Origin: Acidobacteriaceae bacterium
Lineage (GTDB): Bacteria > Acidobacteriota > Terriglobia > Terriglobales > Acidobacteriaceae
NCBI GenBank assembly: GCA_025350325.1
Contig: JANXYB010000141.1
Location: 1 to 51,933 of the forward strand
Reading direction: 5' to 3'
Length of the DNA: 51,933 nucleotides
In this document: piece by piece, positions 7,660 to 19,138 of the stretch
Numbering within the stretch: position 1 is the stretch's first letter
Layout: each line of letters begins with the position of its first letter
Made by a program: the position numbers and the translations under genes
The notes under the pieces: model-generated
The model's input: the letters and a program-made list of their open reading frames with translations, nothing else
Databases searched by the model: none
What the model was told of the DNA's origin: nothing

Positions 7660-9042
7660 ATGCAGCAAGTGGGCATTGAGAACGGCAAAGAAATAGTTAG
7701 CGCAGAAGCGATCATTCGCGCCGAAAAGATTGAGAAATATTACACGCAACCCAGCCACAATCGAATTCAAGTCATTTCGGCAACAGACCTCAAAATCGTT
7801 CCGGGGGAGATAGTGGCCCTGCTTGGCCCGTCCGGATCAGGCAAGTCGACAATGTTGCGCATGTTGTCGGGATTGTCAGTGCCCTCTGCCGGACAAGTTT
7901 ATTGGCACGAAAAGCCGATCGCCGGGGCCGAAATCAACGTTTCCATCGTGTTTCAGAGCTTCGCCCTGTTCCCCTGGCTAACGGTCCTTGAAAACGTTGA
8001 AGCACCGCTTCAGGCGCGAGGGGTGAGTCCTGAAGAGCGCCGCGCTCGCAGTATGCGCATGCTCGATACGGTAGGTCTTGACGGATTTGAAGCCGCCTAT
8101 CCTAAAGAACTATCCGGCGGCATGAAGCAGCGCGTGGGATTTGCGCGCGCCCTTGTGGTCGAGCCCGAAGTTCTATTTATGGACGAGCCCTTCTCTGCGC
8201 TGGACGTCTTGACAGCGGAGAATCTGCGCAGCGAATTGCTCGAGCTATGGGCTAAGAAAACGATGCCGACTCGCGCCGTATTCATCGTGACGCACAACAT
8301 TGAAGAGGCTGTGCTGCTGGCCGATCGCATCATCGTACTGGGGCGCAACCCGGGACACATCCGCACTGACTTCAAAGTGCAATTGGCGCAGCCGCGGGAT
8401 CGCAAGTCTGAACCGTTTACGCAGTTAGTTGACTACATCTACAAAGTGCTCACCCGGCCCGACGTCGTCCCTGCAGAAGCTCCTGAACAGCAAACCGGCG
8501 CTCGCGTGCGCGACCAGCGTCAGATGCGCTACCAGATGCTGCCCCATGCGCGCCCCGGCGGCATGGCGGGGCTGCTTGAATTGTTGCTCGATAAGGGTGG
8601 CCGCGACGATATCTACCGTTTGGCAGACGACCTGACTTTTGAGATTGACGATCTGTTGCCCATCGTCGATGCGGCGCAACTACTTGGCTTCTTGAAAATC
8701 GAAGAAGGCGACGCGGCAATTACAGAAAGCGGTACAGAATTCAGCAATTCTGAAATCTTGCGTCAGAAGGAACTCTTCCGCGACGCTGCGCTAGCCAACG
8801 TCCTGCTGCTGCGTCAGATTCGCCGCGCGCTTGAAACGAAGAGCGACCACACCGTGCCCGAAGAATTTTTCCTCGACATGCTTGATGAGCAGTTCAGCGA
8901 AGAAGAATGCCTGCGCCAAATTGAAACCGCAGTGACATGGGGCCGCTACGCCGAGCTGTTCGACTTCGATGCTTCGCGCCGGCGCTTTGTCATGCCCGAT
9001 GCGCAGGAAGAAGAAGCCGTCACCACCGGAGGAGAAGAGTGA
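7660..9042 (+). CDS. ABC transporter ATPase, nitrate/sulfonate type, with AAA-associated domain
   Basis: 460 aa. ATP-binding cassette (about 15-265): Walker A GPSGSGKST (56-64), Q-loop FQSFALFPWLTV, signature LSGGM (151-155), Walker B VLFMDEP (171-177) and the switch His in VTHNIEEA. This pattern matches NitT/TauT-type importers. Residues from about 310 form an extra helical domain resembling AAA_assoc_C (starting GGMAGLLELLL), followed by an acidic tail. ATG 7660 is chosen because GGAGAAG lies just upstream. The stop overlaps the permease GTG by 4 nt, so the two are translationally coupled. No binding protein is encoded nearby, so the substrate is unknown. Confidence 0.9.
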   Translation: MQQVGIENGKEIVSAEAIIRAEKIEKYYTQPSHNRIQVISATDLKIVPGEIVALLGPSGSGKSTMLRMLSGLSVPSAGQVYWHEKPIAGAEINVSIVFQSFALFPWLTVLENVEAPLQARGVSPEERRARSMRMLDTVGLDGFEAAYPKELSGGMKQRVGFARALVVEPEVLFMDEPFSALDVLTAENLRSELLELWAKKTMPTRAVFIVTHNIEEAVLLADRIIVLGRNPGHIRTDFKVQLAQPRDRKSEPFTQLVDYIYKVLTRPDVVPAEAPEQQTGARVRDQRQMRYQMLPHARPGGMAGLLELLLDKGGRDDIYRLADDLTFEIDDLLPIVDAAQLLGFLKIEEGDAAITESGTEFSNSEILRQKELFRDAALANVLLLRQIRRALETKSDHTVPEEFFLDMLDEQFSEEECLRQIETAVTWGRYAELFDFDASRRRFVMPDAQEEEAVTTGGEE

Positions 9043-10784
9043 AGCTGCAGCATCCCTTCGCCCGCTCGCTGGTGACGGTGCGGACCTGGCCTTTTGTCAT
9101 CGACCTTACGGTGGGCGGATGCGGGCTAGCCATCTTCTTTGGCATCGTTAGCACCGGCAGGTATTGGCTCAGCAAGCCTGTTCCTGTCGTTGCCATATCT
9201 CATTCAATCGGCGCACTGCCTCTCTATGCCTTTTACTCCATCGGGCGCATCGCGCTCGCGTATTTTCTCAGCCTTGTCTTTGCCATCGCCTACGGCTATA
9301 CAGCTGCCTACAATCCGCGTCTTGAGGCATGGATGGTCGCAGTGCTCGACATTCTGCAGTCCATTCCAGTTCTCAGTTTTCTCCCCCCGGTGGTTCTGGC
9401 CATGGTTGCCCTTATCCCGGGTCACCAATTGGGCATTGAGATGGCAGTGATCCTCCTCATCTTTACCGGGCAAGTGTGGAATCTCGCCTTCAGCTTCTAT
9501 TCGTCGCTCAAAAGCATTCCCCGAGAGATGCTTGAGGCTTCCCGCATCTATCGCTATTCCGCCTGGCAGCGCTTTTGGCAGCTTGAAATGCCCTACGCCG
9601 CGATTGGGCTTGTATGGAACTCGATCGTCTCGGTTGCCGGTGGGTGGTTCGCGCTCATCGCTTGCGAAATCTCGCCCTTCAGAAATTACAGCTATCAACT
9701 CCCCGGCCTTGGAAGCTACCTGCAAGTGGCAACAGATTCAGGCGACTTCAAGGCTCTGCTTCTCGGCATTGGCACTGTCATTCTCATCGTCGTCGCGACG
9801 GACCAATTCGCCTGGCGCCCGCTGATTGCGTGGAGTGATAAGTTCAAGTTTGAACAGGTCGAATCTTCCGACCGCGTCACATCACCTATACTTGAGCTTC
9901 TGCGACGCTCGACCATGCTCAGTTCCCTCCCGGGCCGCGTCTGGACCCACATTGAAGAGCCCATCTTTCGCCGCATGGCGCGTACACACGAATGTCGCAT
10001 CATCCAACCTCTTGATCAGGACACGTCTGGCCGCAAACCATCGCTGGGCCTATGGCTGCTCGCACTTGCCGCAATAGCCGTGGTCGGCTGGGGAGGGGTT
10101 CAAGCCATCCTTATGCTCAGGACCGTTAACTGGCCAGATCTGAAGCTGCTGCTCGAGGGTGCTGCAGCCACCTTTTTGCGTGTAAACGCCGCACTGCTCA
10201 TCTCGGCCGCGTGGACGATTCCAGTCGGCGTGTCCATCGGCCTCAATCCGAAGCTCGCTCGAATCGTTCAACCGATCGCTCAAGTCGTGGCATCGGTACC
10301 GGCGACTGCCTTCTTTCCCGTTCTTCTCATAGGCCTCGTGCGCATCGGGGGTGGCCTCGGAATAGGCTCGATCGCTCTTATGCTTCTTGGCACGCAGTGG
10401 TACATCCTCTTCAACGTCATCGCAGGAGCCATGTCCATCCCCTCGGACTTACGCGAGGTGGCATCGCTTTACCGTTTCACGCGCTGGCAGAAATGGACGA
10501 GGCTCATTCTGCCCGGCATCTTTCCTTATCTAATCACCGGAATGGTGACCGCCTCAGGTGGAGCTTGGAACGCATCGGTCTATGCGGAGTACTCTCACCT
10601 TAAAGACAGCACACTGCAAACCCTGGGTCTGGGCGCAGAGATCAGCTCAGCGACCGACAGCGGCCGCTTCCCTATCATCCTGATTGCCACTGTCTTCATT
10701 TCTCTCATGGTTGTTACGATGAATCGACTGGTTTGGCGCCGGCTCTATCGCCTGGCCGAGACGCGGTATAAACTCGAAGGCTAA
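9039..10784 (+). CDS. ABC transporter permease with two fused BPD domains
   Basis: 581 aa from GTG 9039, which overlaps the ATPase stop (GTGA) and follows GGAGGAGAAG. Two binding-protein-dependent permease domains are fused in tandem. The first has an EAA loop SIPREMLEASRIYRYSAWQR; the second has SIPSDLREVASLYRFTRWQK. Each is flanked by five or six hydrophobic helices, and a cytosolic linker of about 80 residues containing HEEP-like sequence joins them. A single chain can therefore replace the usual permease dimer. With the upstream ATPase it forms a complete membrane module apart from the missing substrate-binding protein. Confidence 0.9.
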   Translation: MKLQHPFARSLVTVRTWPFVIDLTVGGCGLAIFFGIVSTGRYWLSKPVPVVAISHSIGALPLYAFYSIGRIALAYFLSLVFAIAYGYTAAYNPRLEAWMVAVLDILQSIPVLSFLPPVVLAMVALIPGHQLGIEMAVILLIFTGQVWNLAFSFYSSLKSIPREMLEASRIYRYSAWQRFWQLEMPYAAIGLVWNSIVSVAGGWFALIACEISPFRNYSYQLPGLGSYLQVATDSGDFKALLLGIGTVILIVVATDQFAWRPLIAWSDKFKFEQVESSDRVTSPILELLRRSTMLSSLPGRVWTHIEEPIFRRMARTHECRIIQPLDQDTSGRKPSLGLWLLALAAIAVVGWGGVQAILMLRTVNWPDLKLLLEGAAATFLRVNAALLISAAWTIPVGVSIGLNPKLARIVQPIAQVVASVPATAFFPVLLIGLVRIGGGLGIGSIALMLLGTQWYILFNVIAGAMSIPSDLREVASLYRFTRWQKWTRLILPGIFPYLITGMVTASGGAWNASVYAEYSHLKDSTLQTLGLGAEISSATDSGRFPIILIATVFISLMVVTMNRLVWRRLYRLAETRYKLEG

Positions 10785-10825
10785 CTGGACCTCTAAACAA
10801 AAAGGCCGGCCAAGTCAGGGGAAGA

Positions 10826-11884
10826 ATGATTCGAGTGGGTCTAGTTGGATTTGGCATGGCCGGGCGTGTGTTTCATGCTCCGCTTATTTCCTCTGTCGAC
10901 GGGTTGGAACTGGTCGCGGTTGTCGAACGCAATTCTGATGAGGCGGCAGCGCGCTACCCCGGCATCACGACGTATCGCACTGTAGAGGAGATGCTCGCCG
11001 ACAGCTCGATCAAGTTGATCGTGGTCGCGACACCGAATAGCACTCACTTCGCGACCGCCATGAAAGCGCTGGAGTCAGCCAAAAGTGTCGTTGTCGAGAA
11101 ACCCGCAGCTTTAGCCGCCGGTGAAATCGCACAACTTTCCGAACTGGCCGGCGGGTTGGGATTGCAATTTGTGCCGTTCCATAACCGACGATGGGACAAT
11201 GACTTCAGGACGATTCGTAAAGTATTGGATGAGAAGTCTCTCGGATATCTTGTCCATTTTGAATCCAACTTTGATCGCTGGCGTCCTGGCCTTTCAACGC
11301 GCGCATGGAAGGAAGACCCCGAAGAAGGGGGGATCCTATTCGATCTGGGCACGCACATCGTCGATCAGGCTCTCGCATTGTTCGGCGAACCGGCGGCGGT
11401 AGGGGCCGAGGTGCGGCGCGAGCGCGACGGCGAAGGGGCAAACGACTCCTTTACCATTCGGCTGCACTACTATTTGGGATTTTCTGTGGCGCTGAGTGCG
11501 AACTGCCTCTCATCGCTCCCGAGGCCGCGCTTTTATATGCGAGGCTCCAAGGGCAATTTCTGGAAGTGGGGGTTAGACCCGCAGGAGGAAGAGCTGGGCA
11601 AGATCACTAGTATCTCCGCTGCAAACTGGGGCCAGGAAGCAGCTGCAAACTGGGGCAGCTTGTCTGTTGAGGCAGATGGCGCCATGGGGACGCGCACCGT
11701 AGCATCGGCGACGGGCGATTACCGGCTGTTTTACGCGGGAGTTCGCGATGCCCTGCTGGGAAAATCCGCAGCCCCCGTGGCCGCGGTCGACGCATGGCGT
11801 GTGGCGCGCGTGCTTGAGTGGGCCAAGGAAAGCTCCGATAGCCGCCGCGACATAGAGTGCAACTGGATGGGAACGCCCGCCTGA
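10826..11884 (+). CDS. Gfo/Idh/MocA family NAD(P)-dependent oxidoreductase
   Basis: 352 aa. N-terminal Rossmann fold with GFGMAG (8-13), conserved EKP (91-93), and the C-terminal beta-sheet domain with FDLGTHIVDQAL, where D and H match the usual catalytic DxGxH. The family oxidises or reduces sugars and inositols; the exact substrate cannot be told. AGGGGAAG precedes ATG 10826. A short repeat, AANWGQEAAANWGS, occurs near residues 265-280. It follows the ABC permease by 41 nt and may be co-transcribed, which would fit import and modification of a small organic compound, but this is inference. Confidence 0.88.
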   Translation: MIRVGLVGFGMAGRVFHAPLISSVDGLELVAVVERNSDEAAARYPGITTYRTVEEMLADSSIKLIVVATPNSTHFATAMKALESAKSVVVEKPAALAAGEIAQLSELAGGLGLQFVPFHNRRWDNDFRTIRKVLDEKSLGYLVHFESNFDRWRPGLSTRAWKEDPEEGGILFDLGTHIVDQALALFGEPAAVGAEVRRERDGEGANDSFTIRLHYYLGFSVALSANCLSSLPRPRFYMRGSKGNFWKWGLDPQEEELGKITSISAANWGQEAAANWGSLSVEADGAMGTRTVASATGDYRLFYAGVRDALLGKSAAPVAAVDAWRVARVLEWAKESSDSRRDIECNWMGTPA

Positions 11885-11914
11885 TGGATTCAGCCAAACT
11901 TTTATGGGCGATAT

Positions 11915-13378
11915 CTACCTCTCTGATGGCGACTCTTTCTCGACCAGCGGTACCCAGAAATTGAAGATCGTTCCCTGGCCTGCGGTGCTGGTCACTGCAA
12001 TCGATCCGCCATGCGCGAGCAGAATGGAACGTGCGATGGCTAGACCCATGCCCGTGCCTCTGCCTCGGCTTGCTCCGTTCTTGCCGCGATAAAACTTTTC
12101 GAAGATGAGAGGAAGGTCTACCGCATCGATGCCTGGGCCATTGTCTTCGACGGCGAATTGCAGACGCTCAGCGGCGCGGCCACTGCGCAGCACGATAAGG
12201 CTGCCGGGCGCAGAGTAGCGTGCTGCGTTTTCTAGCAGGTGACGAAAGACGCGCCCCAGCAGGTGCGGATCGAATTGAGCTGGGTTATCCGGCTCTTCGA
12301 CAGCGATCACGACCTGATGACGCGCCAGGGCAGAGTGCGATTGCTCGACGGCGTGTTCGAGAAGCGTGCGGGTGTGCTGCGAAACGGCACGAACGTGGAC
12401 GACATGGGCATCGATTTCCGCCATTTCTACGGCGTCGCCGATGAGCGCGTCGAGGCGCGTCGCTTCTTCTTCGACGATGGCCGCGAGATCCAGCCGGGAC
12501 GCGTCATCAAGGCCTTCGCCCTGCATGAGCGTGGTGGCAGCTGCACGGATGGAAGTCAGCGGGGTGCGCAGCTCATGAGTGAGTGAGTCGATGAGCGCTG
12601 CACGCAAGCGTTCGCCTTCGCGAGAGGCTTGAATGCGTGTAAAAGCCTCGATGGCGACGGACCTGGTCAGGGCGATGGCCACTTGCGCGCTGACCGCAGT
12701 AGCGACTTCTCGCGACAATCGTGCTGGTCTCCAAGCCAATGAACCCACGGGACGCAAACCAAGCATCAATGCCTTACCATCGTATCCGCCCAGTAAAGAG
12801 AATGCGGAATCCTTTGCTGCGGCAAGATCACGTAGACTCGCACGCACGTCTTCATGAATGTCTGCACGCGACGAGTGAAATTCATCGGAATCGCGAACGT
12901 AAAGGATGACGTGTTCGAGAGCAAATGTATGCGCGACGAGAGATGGCAGATCACGCAACAGTGAGGCTGCGTCATCATGCAGCATCATCTCCTGACTGAG
13001 CGTGTAAAGGCGCTCCACATCTTCGCGGCGCTGTTCGGCTTGCTGGGCTTGACGGCGGGCACGCTCTGCCACGCGGCCAGCGACGAGAGAACAGGACAAG
13101 AATGAAAACATCGCGACCCACTCCTGTCCCCCTGCAAGAACCAGCGTGTGATACGGAGGAAGGAAAAAATAATCGAAGCAAAGTGCACTTAGAACGGCAA
13201 TGTACAGAGACAAGCGAAGGCCAGCCTGTGTTGCCGACCAAACAACCAATACAAGAAAGATCATGCCCGCTGCTGCAGGGTTTACGCGCATCAGAACGAG
13301 AGCGAGTGAGGTCACAACAGCGGCCATCGTGGCGCCGAACCACCGTGCGACATTTTCAAAACGCGCCCTCATATGCAT
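11915..13378 (-). CDS. kdpD: Short KdpD-like sensor histidine kinase
   Basis: 487 aa from ATG 13378; GAAGAG lies upstream, and the open frame back to 13483 looks non-coding. Four tightly packed membrane helices (about 15-100) with FDYFFLPPYHT are typical of the KdpD DUF4118 domain. A GAF-like region (135-240), a HisKA motif LTHELRTPLTS with H268, and an HATPase with NAARYS, DNGPGI and GTGMGLAI follow. The large N-terminal KdpD and universal-stress domains of E. coli KdpD (about 400 aa) are absent. It is divergent from kdpE (67 nt between starts) instead of lying upstream in the same operon, but the neighbourhood supports K+/turgor control of kdpFABC. Confidence 0.85.
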   Translation of the reverse strand: MHMRARFENVARWFGATMAAVVTSLALVLMRVNPAAAGMIFLVLVVWSATQAGLRLSLYIAVLSALCFDYFFLPPYHTLVLAGGQEWVAMFSFLSCSLVAGRVAERARRQAQQAEQRREDVERLYTLSQEMMLHDDAASLLRDLPSLVAHTFALEHVILYVRDSDEFHSSRADIHEDVRASLRDLAAAKDSAFSLLGGYDGKALMLGLRPVGSLAWRPARLSREVATAVSAQVAIALTRSVAIEAFTRIQASREGERLRAALIDSLTHELRTPLTSIRAAATTLMQGEGLDDASRLDLAAIVEEEATRLDALIGDAVEMAEIDAHVVHVRAVSQHTRTLLEHAVEQSHSALARHQVVIAVEEPDNPAQFDPHLLGRVFRHLLENAARYSAPGSLIVLRSGRAAERLQFAVEDNGPGIDAVDLPLIFEKFYRGKNGASRGRGTGMGLAIARSILLAHGGSIAVTSTAGQGTIFNFWVPLVEKESPSER

Positions 13379-13444
13379 GTTTGTCTCTTCGAAATAATAC
13401 GCGGCTCTCCAAATGATGTAAGCTTCCCGTGAAGCAGGGGCACG

Positions 13445-14140
13445 ATGCCGGGCAGAATCATTGTGATTGACGACGAACCGCAAATCACGCGGGTGTTACG
13501 CGCAGCACTCTCCGCGCAGGGCTTTGATGTGCGCATTGCCAACGATCCTGAAGAGGGTCTGAGGCTGTTCGCAGAGTGGGCTCCAGATCTGTTGATTACC
13601 GATCTTATGATGCCGGGGTTGAGTGGAGTTGAAGTGTGCCGAGCCATCCGCACTACTTCTTCAACGCCCATTCTGGTGCTGTCGGTGCGCGATCATGAAC
13701 GATCGAAGGTAGAGGCACTCGACGCCGGCGCGGACGACTACGTGACCAAACCGTTCAGCATTCAAGAACTCCTGGCGCGCGTAAGAGCGCACCTGCGACG
13801 TGCCCCCGAACGCACAACAAGCGCGATCGAAGCCGGTGACTTTGTTGTGGATTCATCCGCGCATTCCATTGAAGTGTTGGGAAGACCGCTTCATTTGACG
13901 CCCAAGGAGTTTGAATTGCTACTGCATCTGGCGCGTCACGCTGGCAAGGTGATGACTCATCGTGCGCTGTTGACCGCAGTGTGGGGAGCGCAGTCAGCGC
14001 ATCAGCCGGAGTATCTGCGCGTGTTCATTGGCCAACTGCGCAAGAAACTCGAGAGCGAGACTGGCAAGCAATACATCGAAACCGAGCCATGGGTAGGCTA
14101 CCGTTTTATCCCCGAAGGTTTGTCGAATAAGAATAGCTAG
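13445..14140 (+). CDS. kdpE: KdpE response regulator (OmpR family)
   Basis: 231 aa. The receiver domain has D9/D10, phospho-acceptor D53 in LLITDLMMPG, S80 and K102 in TKPF. The C-terminal winged helix has LTPKEFELLLHLARHAGKV, AVWG and the closing IETEPWVGYRF, which fits KdpE closely. It should activate the K+ transport operon that follows after a 177-nt leader. Its partner is most likely the divergent short KdpD. Confidence 0.93.
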   Translation: MPGRIIVIDDEPQITRVLRAALSAQGFDVRIANDPEEGLRLFAEWAPDLLITDLMMPGLSGVEVCRAIRTTSSTPILVLSVRDHERSKVEALDAGADDYVTKPFSIQELLARVRAHLRRAPERTTSAIEAGDFVVDSSAHSIEVLGRPLHLTPKEFELLLHLARHAGKVMTHRALLTAVWGAQSAHQPEYLRVFIGQLRKKLESETGKQYIETEPWVGYRFIPEGLSNKNS

Positions 14141-14190
14141 CGCGGTAAAAGGGCGAACCGACGGCTATGGTTGGAAAACCAGTTAAATGG

Positions 14191-14210
14191 TCTTTATATA
14201 TTCTTTAGAA
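14191..14210 (+). promoter_or_regulatory. Possible KdpE-binding T-rich direct repeat
   Basis: The kdp leader (14141-14317) contains TCTTTATATA immediately followed by TTCTTTAGAA, an AT-rich repeat of a TTCTTTA-like unit. KdpE sites in E. coli are T-rich repeats of TTTATA type. Position between kdpE and the structural genes fits an operator; no footprint-level evidence is available. Confidence 0.3.
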
Positions 14211-14317
14211 AATCCTTTCGATACTTCTACGCACTCCCCACCAAACTCGTGAATGAGCACAGTACCTGACTCGCACGGTGCGAGCCAGCAAGCGCGCTCT
14301 GAATCGAGAGACCCGCC

Positions 14318-14404
14318 ATGCAAGATTTAACGATGTTGGCATTCACAGCGATCTTCTTCGGCCTGGCGTTTCTGTACGTCAAGGCATGTCAGAAGCTGAG
14401 GTAG
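14318..14404 (+). CDS. Single-helix microprotein upstream of kdpF
   Basis: 28 aa, MQDLTMLAFTAIFFGLAFLY then VKACQKLR. One hydrophobic helix with a basic C-terminal end. It is a separate open frame with its own ATG, 4 nt before kdpF, and has the L-x-F-x-x-T-x-x-F-F pattern that I recall from short unnamed ORFs ahead of kdpF in several phyla. It is probably translated with the kdp operon and may stabilise the complex as KdpF does, but no function is established from the sequence. Too short for standard gene finders. Confidence 0.6.
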   Translation: MQDLTMLAFTAIFFGLAFLYVKACQKLR

Positions 14405-14408
14405 CCTC

Positions 14409-14498
14409 ATGGATCTGATTACAGCGGTTGCGTTGATTTTGTCGGTGTTGTTGCTTATTTATCTCACCGTTTCCCTACTCTACCCGGAGAAATTCTGA
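14409..14498 (+). CDS. kdpF: Potassium-transporting ATPase small subunit KdpF
   Basis: 29 aa, one membrane helix followed by the hallmark C-terminus LLYPEKF (usually LLRPExF). KdpF stabilises the KdpABC complex in the inner membrane. One nucleotide separates its stop from the kdpA ATG, and the end of this gene (CCGGAGAAA) supplies the kdpA ribosome-binding site, so translation is coupled. Confidence 0.88.
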   Translation: MDLITAVALILSVLLLIYLTVSLLYPEKF

Positions 14499-14499
14499 C

Positions 14500-16233
14500 A
14501 TGTCTGTGAATGGCTGGTTGCAATTCTCCATCTACTGCCTGGTTCTGCTTTTGACCGTGAAGCCGGTAGGTATCTATTTGGCCCGCGTGTTCGAGGGTCA
14601 ACGTACATGGCTCGATCCACTGCTTCGGCCCTGCGAGAGCCTGATCTACAAGCTAACGGCGGTCAAGGCTGACCAGGAAATGAATTGGCGCGAATACTCA
14701 TTTGCCCTATTGGGTTTCTCAGCGGTGAGCATGTTGCTGACCTATGCAATAGAGCGACTGCAGGCCGTGGCGCACCTCTGGAATCCGCAAGGGTTGGCTG
14801 CGGTAGGGCCCGACCTCGCGTGGAGCACGGCCGCCAGTTTCACCACCAACACCAACTGGCAGTCGTATACACCCGAAACCACGATGAGCTATCTCACGCA
14901 GATGGCTGGGCTCGCAACGCACAATTTTTTTTCGGCGGCAACGGGAATAGTAGTGGCGGTGGCCTTGATTCGCGGTATCAAGCGCACTTCGTCTGGGACC
15001 ATCGGGAATTTTTGGGTAGACACAACGCGCGCGCTGCTCTACGTGCTGTTGCCGGGCTCAATCATTTATGGATTGTTGCTAGTGGGCCAGGGTGTGCCAC
15101 AAAATCTGCATGCCTACACAACGGCGCATTTGCTTGAAGATTCGGCAAAAACACAGACGATTGCGCAGGGGCCGGTGGCTTCGCAGGAAGCGATCAAGAT
15201 GCTGGGCACCAACGGCGGCGGATTCTTCAATGCCAATAGCGCTCACCCGTTTGAAAACCCTACGCCATTCTCGAATTTTTTACAGATGCTTTCGATCTTC
15301 CTCATTCCCGCAGGGCTCACATATACGCTGGGCCGCATGACAGGGTCGCCGGGGCACGGATGGGCGGTGCTGGCAGCAATGTTTGTGCTGTTTGCTGCCG
15401 GATTCACGACCGTTTATTGGGCAGAATCGCATGCGCATCCGATGCTGCACGGGGCAGAACAAACGGGTACCGTGACCGCGCCAGCCGGCAACATGGAGGG
15501 CAAGGAAGTCCGCTTCGGCGTTTCACAATCGGCGCTCTTTGCCACGATCACAACCGACGCCAGTTGCGGTGCAGTCAACGCGATGCACGACAGCTTCACT
15601 CCGCTCGGAGGCATGGTTGTACTTGTCAATATCATGCTGGGCGAAGTGATCTTTGGCGGGGTGGGATCTGGACTCTACGGTATGTTGATCTTCGTCGTCC
15701 TCGCGGTGTTCATCGCGGGCTTGATGGTGGGGCGCACGCCCGAATACCTGGGCAAAAAGATTGAATCGTACGACGTAAAAATGTCGATGCTGTACGTGCT
15801 GATTTTCCCTCTGATCATTCTTACGTTGACAGCTATTTTTGTCATGTCGCCAAACATTGGTCTTTCGGCACTCACTAACAGCGGGCCGCACGGTTTAAGC
15901 GAAATTCTTTATGCTTTCACCTCTGCAACCGGCAACAATGGATCGGCATTCGCCGGCCTCTCAGCAAACACGTGGTGGTATAACGTGGTGCTCGGATGGG
16001 CTATGTTAGGCGGGCGATTCTTGATGTTGATTCCGGTTGTGGCATTGGCTGGGAATCTCGCGCAAAAGAAAAGCATTCCTCCTTCGCCGGGCACGTTTCC
16101 TGTCAATACTTCTCTCTTTACCGTGCTGCTAACAGGCGTAGTGCTAATTCTCGGTGCACTGACATTTTTCCCGGTGCTGAGCCTGGGACCGATTTTGGAA
16201 CACCTGTTGTTAAAGTCGGGCCAGCTCTTCTAA
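14500..16233 (+). CDS. kdpA: Potassium-transporting ATPase channel subunit KdpA
   Basis: 577 aa, about ten membrane helices and four pore-loop repeats characteristic of the superfamily of K+ transporters: [39 protein letters not shown] and [12 protein letters not shown]. These form the K+ selectivity filter of the high-affinity KdpFABC pump. The length matches the family. It sits between kdpF and kdpB with tight spacing, so it is part of one operon. Confidence 0.97.
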   Translation: MSVNGWLQFSIYCLVLLLTVKPVGIYLARVFEGQRTWLDPLLRPCESLIYKLTAVKADQEMNWREYSFALLGFSAVSMLLTYAIERLQAVAHLWNPQGLAAVGPDLAWSTAASFTTNTNWQSYTPETTMSYLTQMAGLATHNFFSAATGIVVAVALIRGIKRTSSGTIGNFWVDTTRALLYVLLPGSIIYGLLLVGQGVPQNLHAYTTAHLLEDSAKTQTIAQGPVASQEAIKMLGTNGGGFFNANSAHPFENPTPFSNFLQMLSIFLIPAGLTYTLGRMTGSPGHGWAVLAAMFVLFAAGFTTVYWAESHAHPMLHGAEQTGTVTAPAGNMEGKEVRFGVSQSALFATITTDASCGAVNAMHDSFTPLGGMVVLVNIMLGEVIFGGVGSGLYGMLIFVVLAVFIAGLMVGRTPEYLGKKIESYDVKMSMLYVLIFPLIILTLTAIFVMSPNIGLSALTNSGPHGLSEILYAFTSATGNNGSAFAGLSANTWWYNVVLGWAMLGGRFLMLIPVVALAGNLAQKKSIPPSPGTFPVNTSLFTVLLTGVVLILGALTFFPVLSLGPILEHLLLKSGQLF

Positions 16234-16243
16234 GGAGATTTCT

Positions 16244-18415
<2,172 letters not shown>

Positions 18416-18445
18416 AACCGGGGCCTCGGTCCCAGGAGACATTTC

Positions 18446-19012
18446 ATGCATTCCATTTGGAAGACTTCGATTCGCTTCACGATTCTCACGACGGTGCTTC
18501 TCGGAGTGGTTTACCCGCTGCTGATGACGGCAATTGCAGGCGCCCTGTTACCGCATAAAGCAGGCGGCAGCTTGATAGTGAAAGACGGGCAGGTCATCGG
18601 CTCGGAACTATTGGCACAGAGTTTTAGTTCGGATCGCTATTTTGCGCCGCGACCCTCGGCTGCCGGAAATGGATACGACGCGACAGCGTCTGGTGGATCG
18701 AACCTTGCGCAGTCAAACTTAAAGCTGGTGCAGCGTGTGCAGGGTGACATCGATAAGCTCCGTGCAGAGAACCCTGGCAAGCCTGTACCGATCGATATGG
18801 TAACGACCTCTGGCTCAGGGCTCGACCCTGACATCACGCCCGACAATGCGTACTTTCAGGCGCCGCGTGTATCCAAGGCACGCGGGCTTAGCGAAGCCAC
18901 GGTGCGCGCATTGATACACGATCAAACTCTCGGCCGGCAATGGGGTGTATTGGGCGAGGCTCGTGTCAATGTTATGTCTTTGAATTTGAGCCTGGACAAG
19001 CTTTCGAAATAA
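18446..19012 (+). CDS. kdpC: Potassium-transporting ATPase subunit KdpC
   Basis: 188 aa. One N-terminal membrane helix (about 12-32), then a periplasmic domain with the KdpC hallmarks SELLAQSF, YFAPRPSA, SGSGLDPDITPDNAYFQ and VNVMSLN. It completes KdpFABC. A CAGGAG ribosome-binding site precedes ATG 18446, 30 nt after kdpB. Confidence 0.96.
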   Translation: MHSIWKTSIRFTILTTVLLGVVYPLLMTAIAGALLPHKAGGSLIVKDGQVIGSELLAQSFSSDRYFAPRPSAAGNGYDATASGGSNLAQSNLKLVQRVQGDIDKLRAENPGKPVPIDMVTTSGSGLDPDITPDNAYFQAPRVSKARGLSEATVRALIHDQTLGRQWGVLGEARVNVMSLNLSLDKLSK

Positions 19013-19044
19013 ACTTGGATGCCACCCGTTACCATAGGGGGCTG

Positions 19045-19100
19045 CTTTTCCTAACAAACGGGTAATCGGCATGCCCATCCGCTCCGGCTTTTTCTAACAA
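19045..19100 (+). promoter_or_regulatory. Direct repeat upstream of lutA
   Basis: CTTTTCCTAACAA (19045-19057) and CTTTTTCTAACAA (19088-19100) differ at one base and are 43 bp apart, close to four helical turns. The pair lies in the 126-bp gap before lutABC, a suitable place for a regulator of lactate use. Regulator identity is unknown. Confidence 0.35.
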
Positions 19101-19138
19101 TCAGGCGTGCATTCCTGAGCCTTCTCACGTCTGAGACA

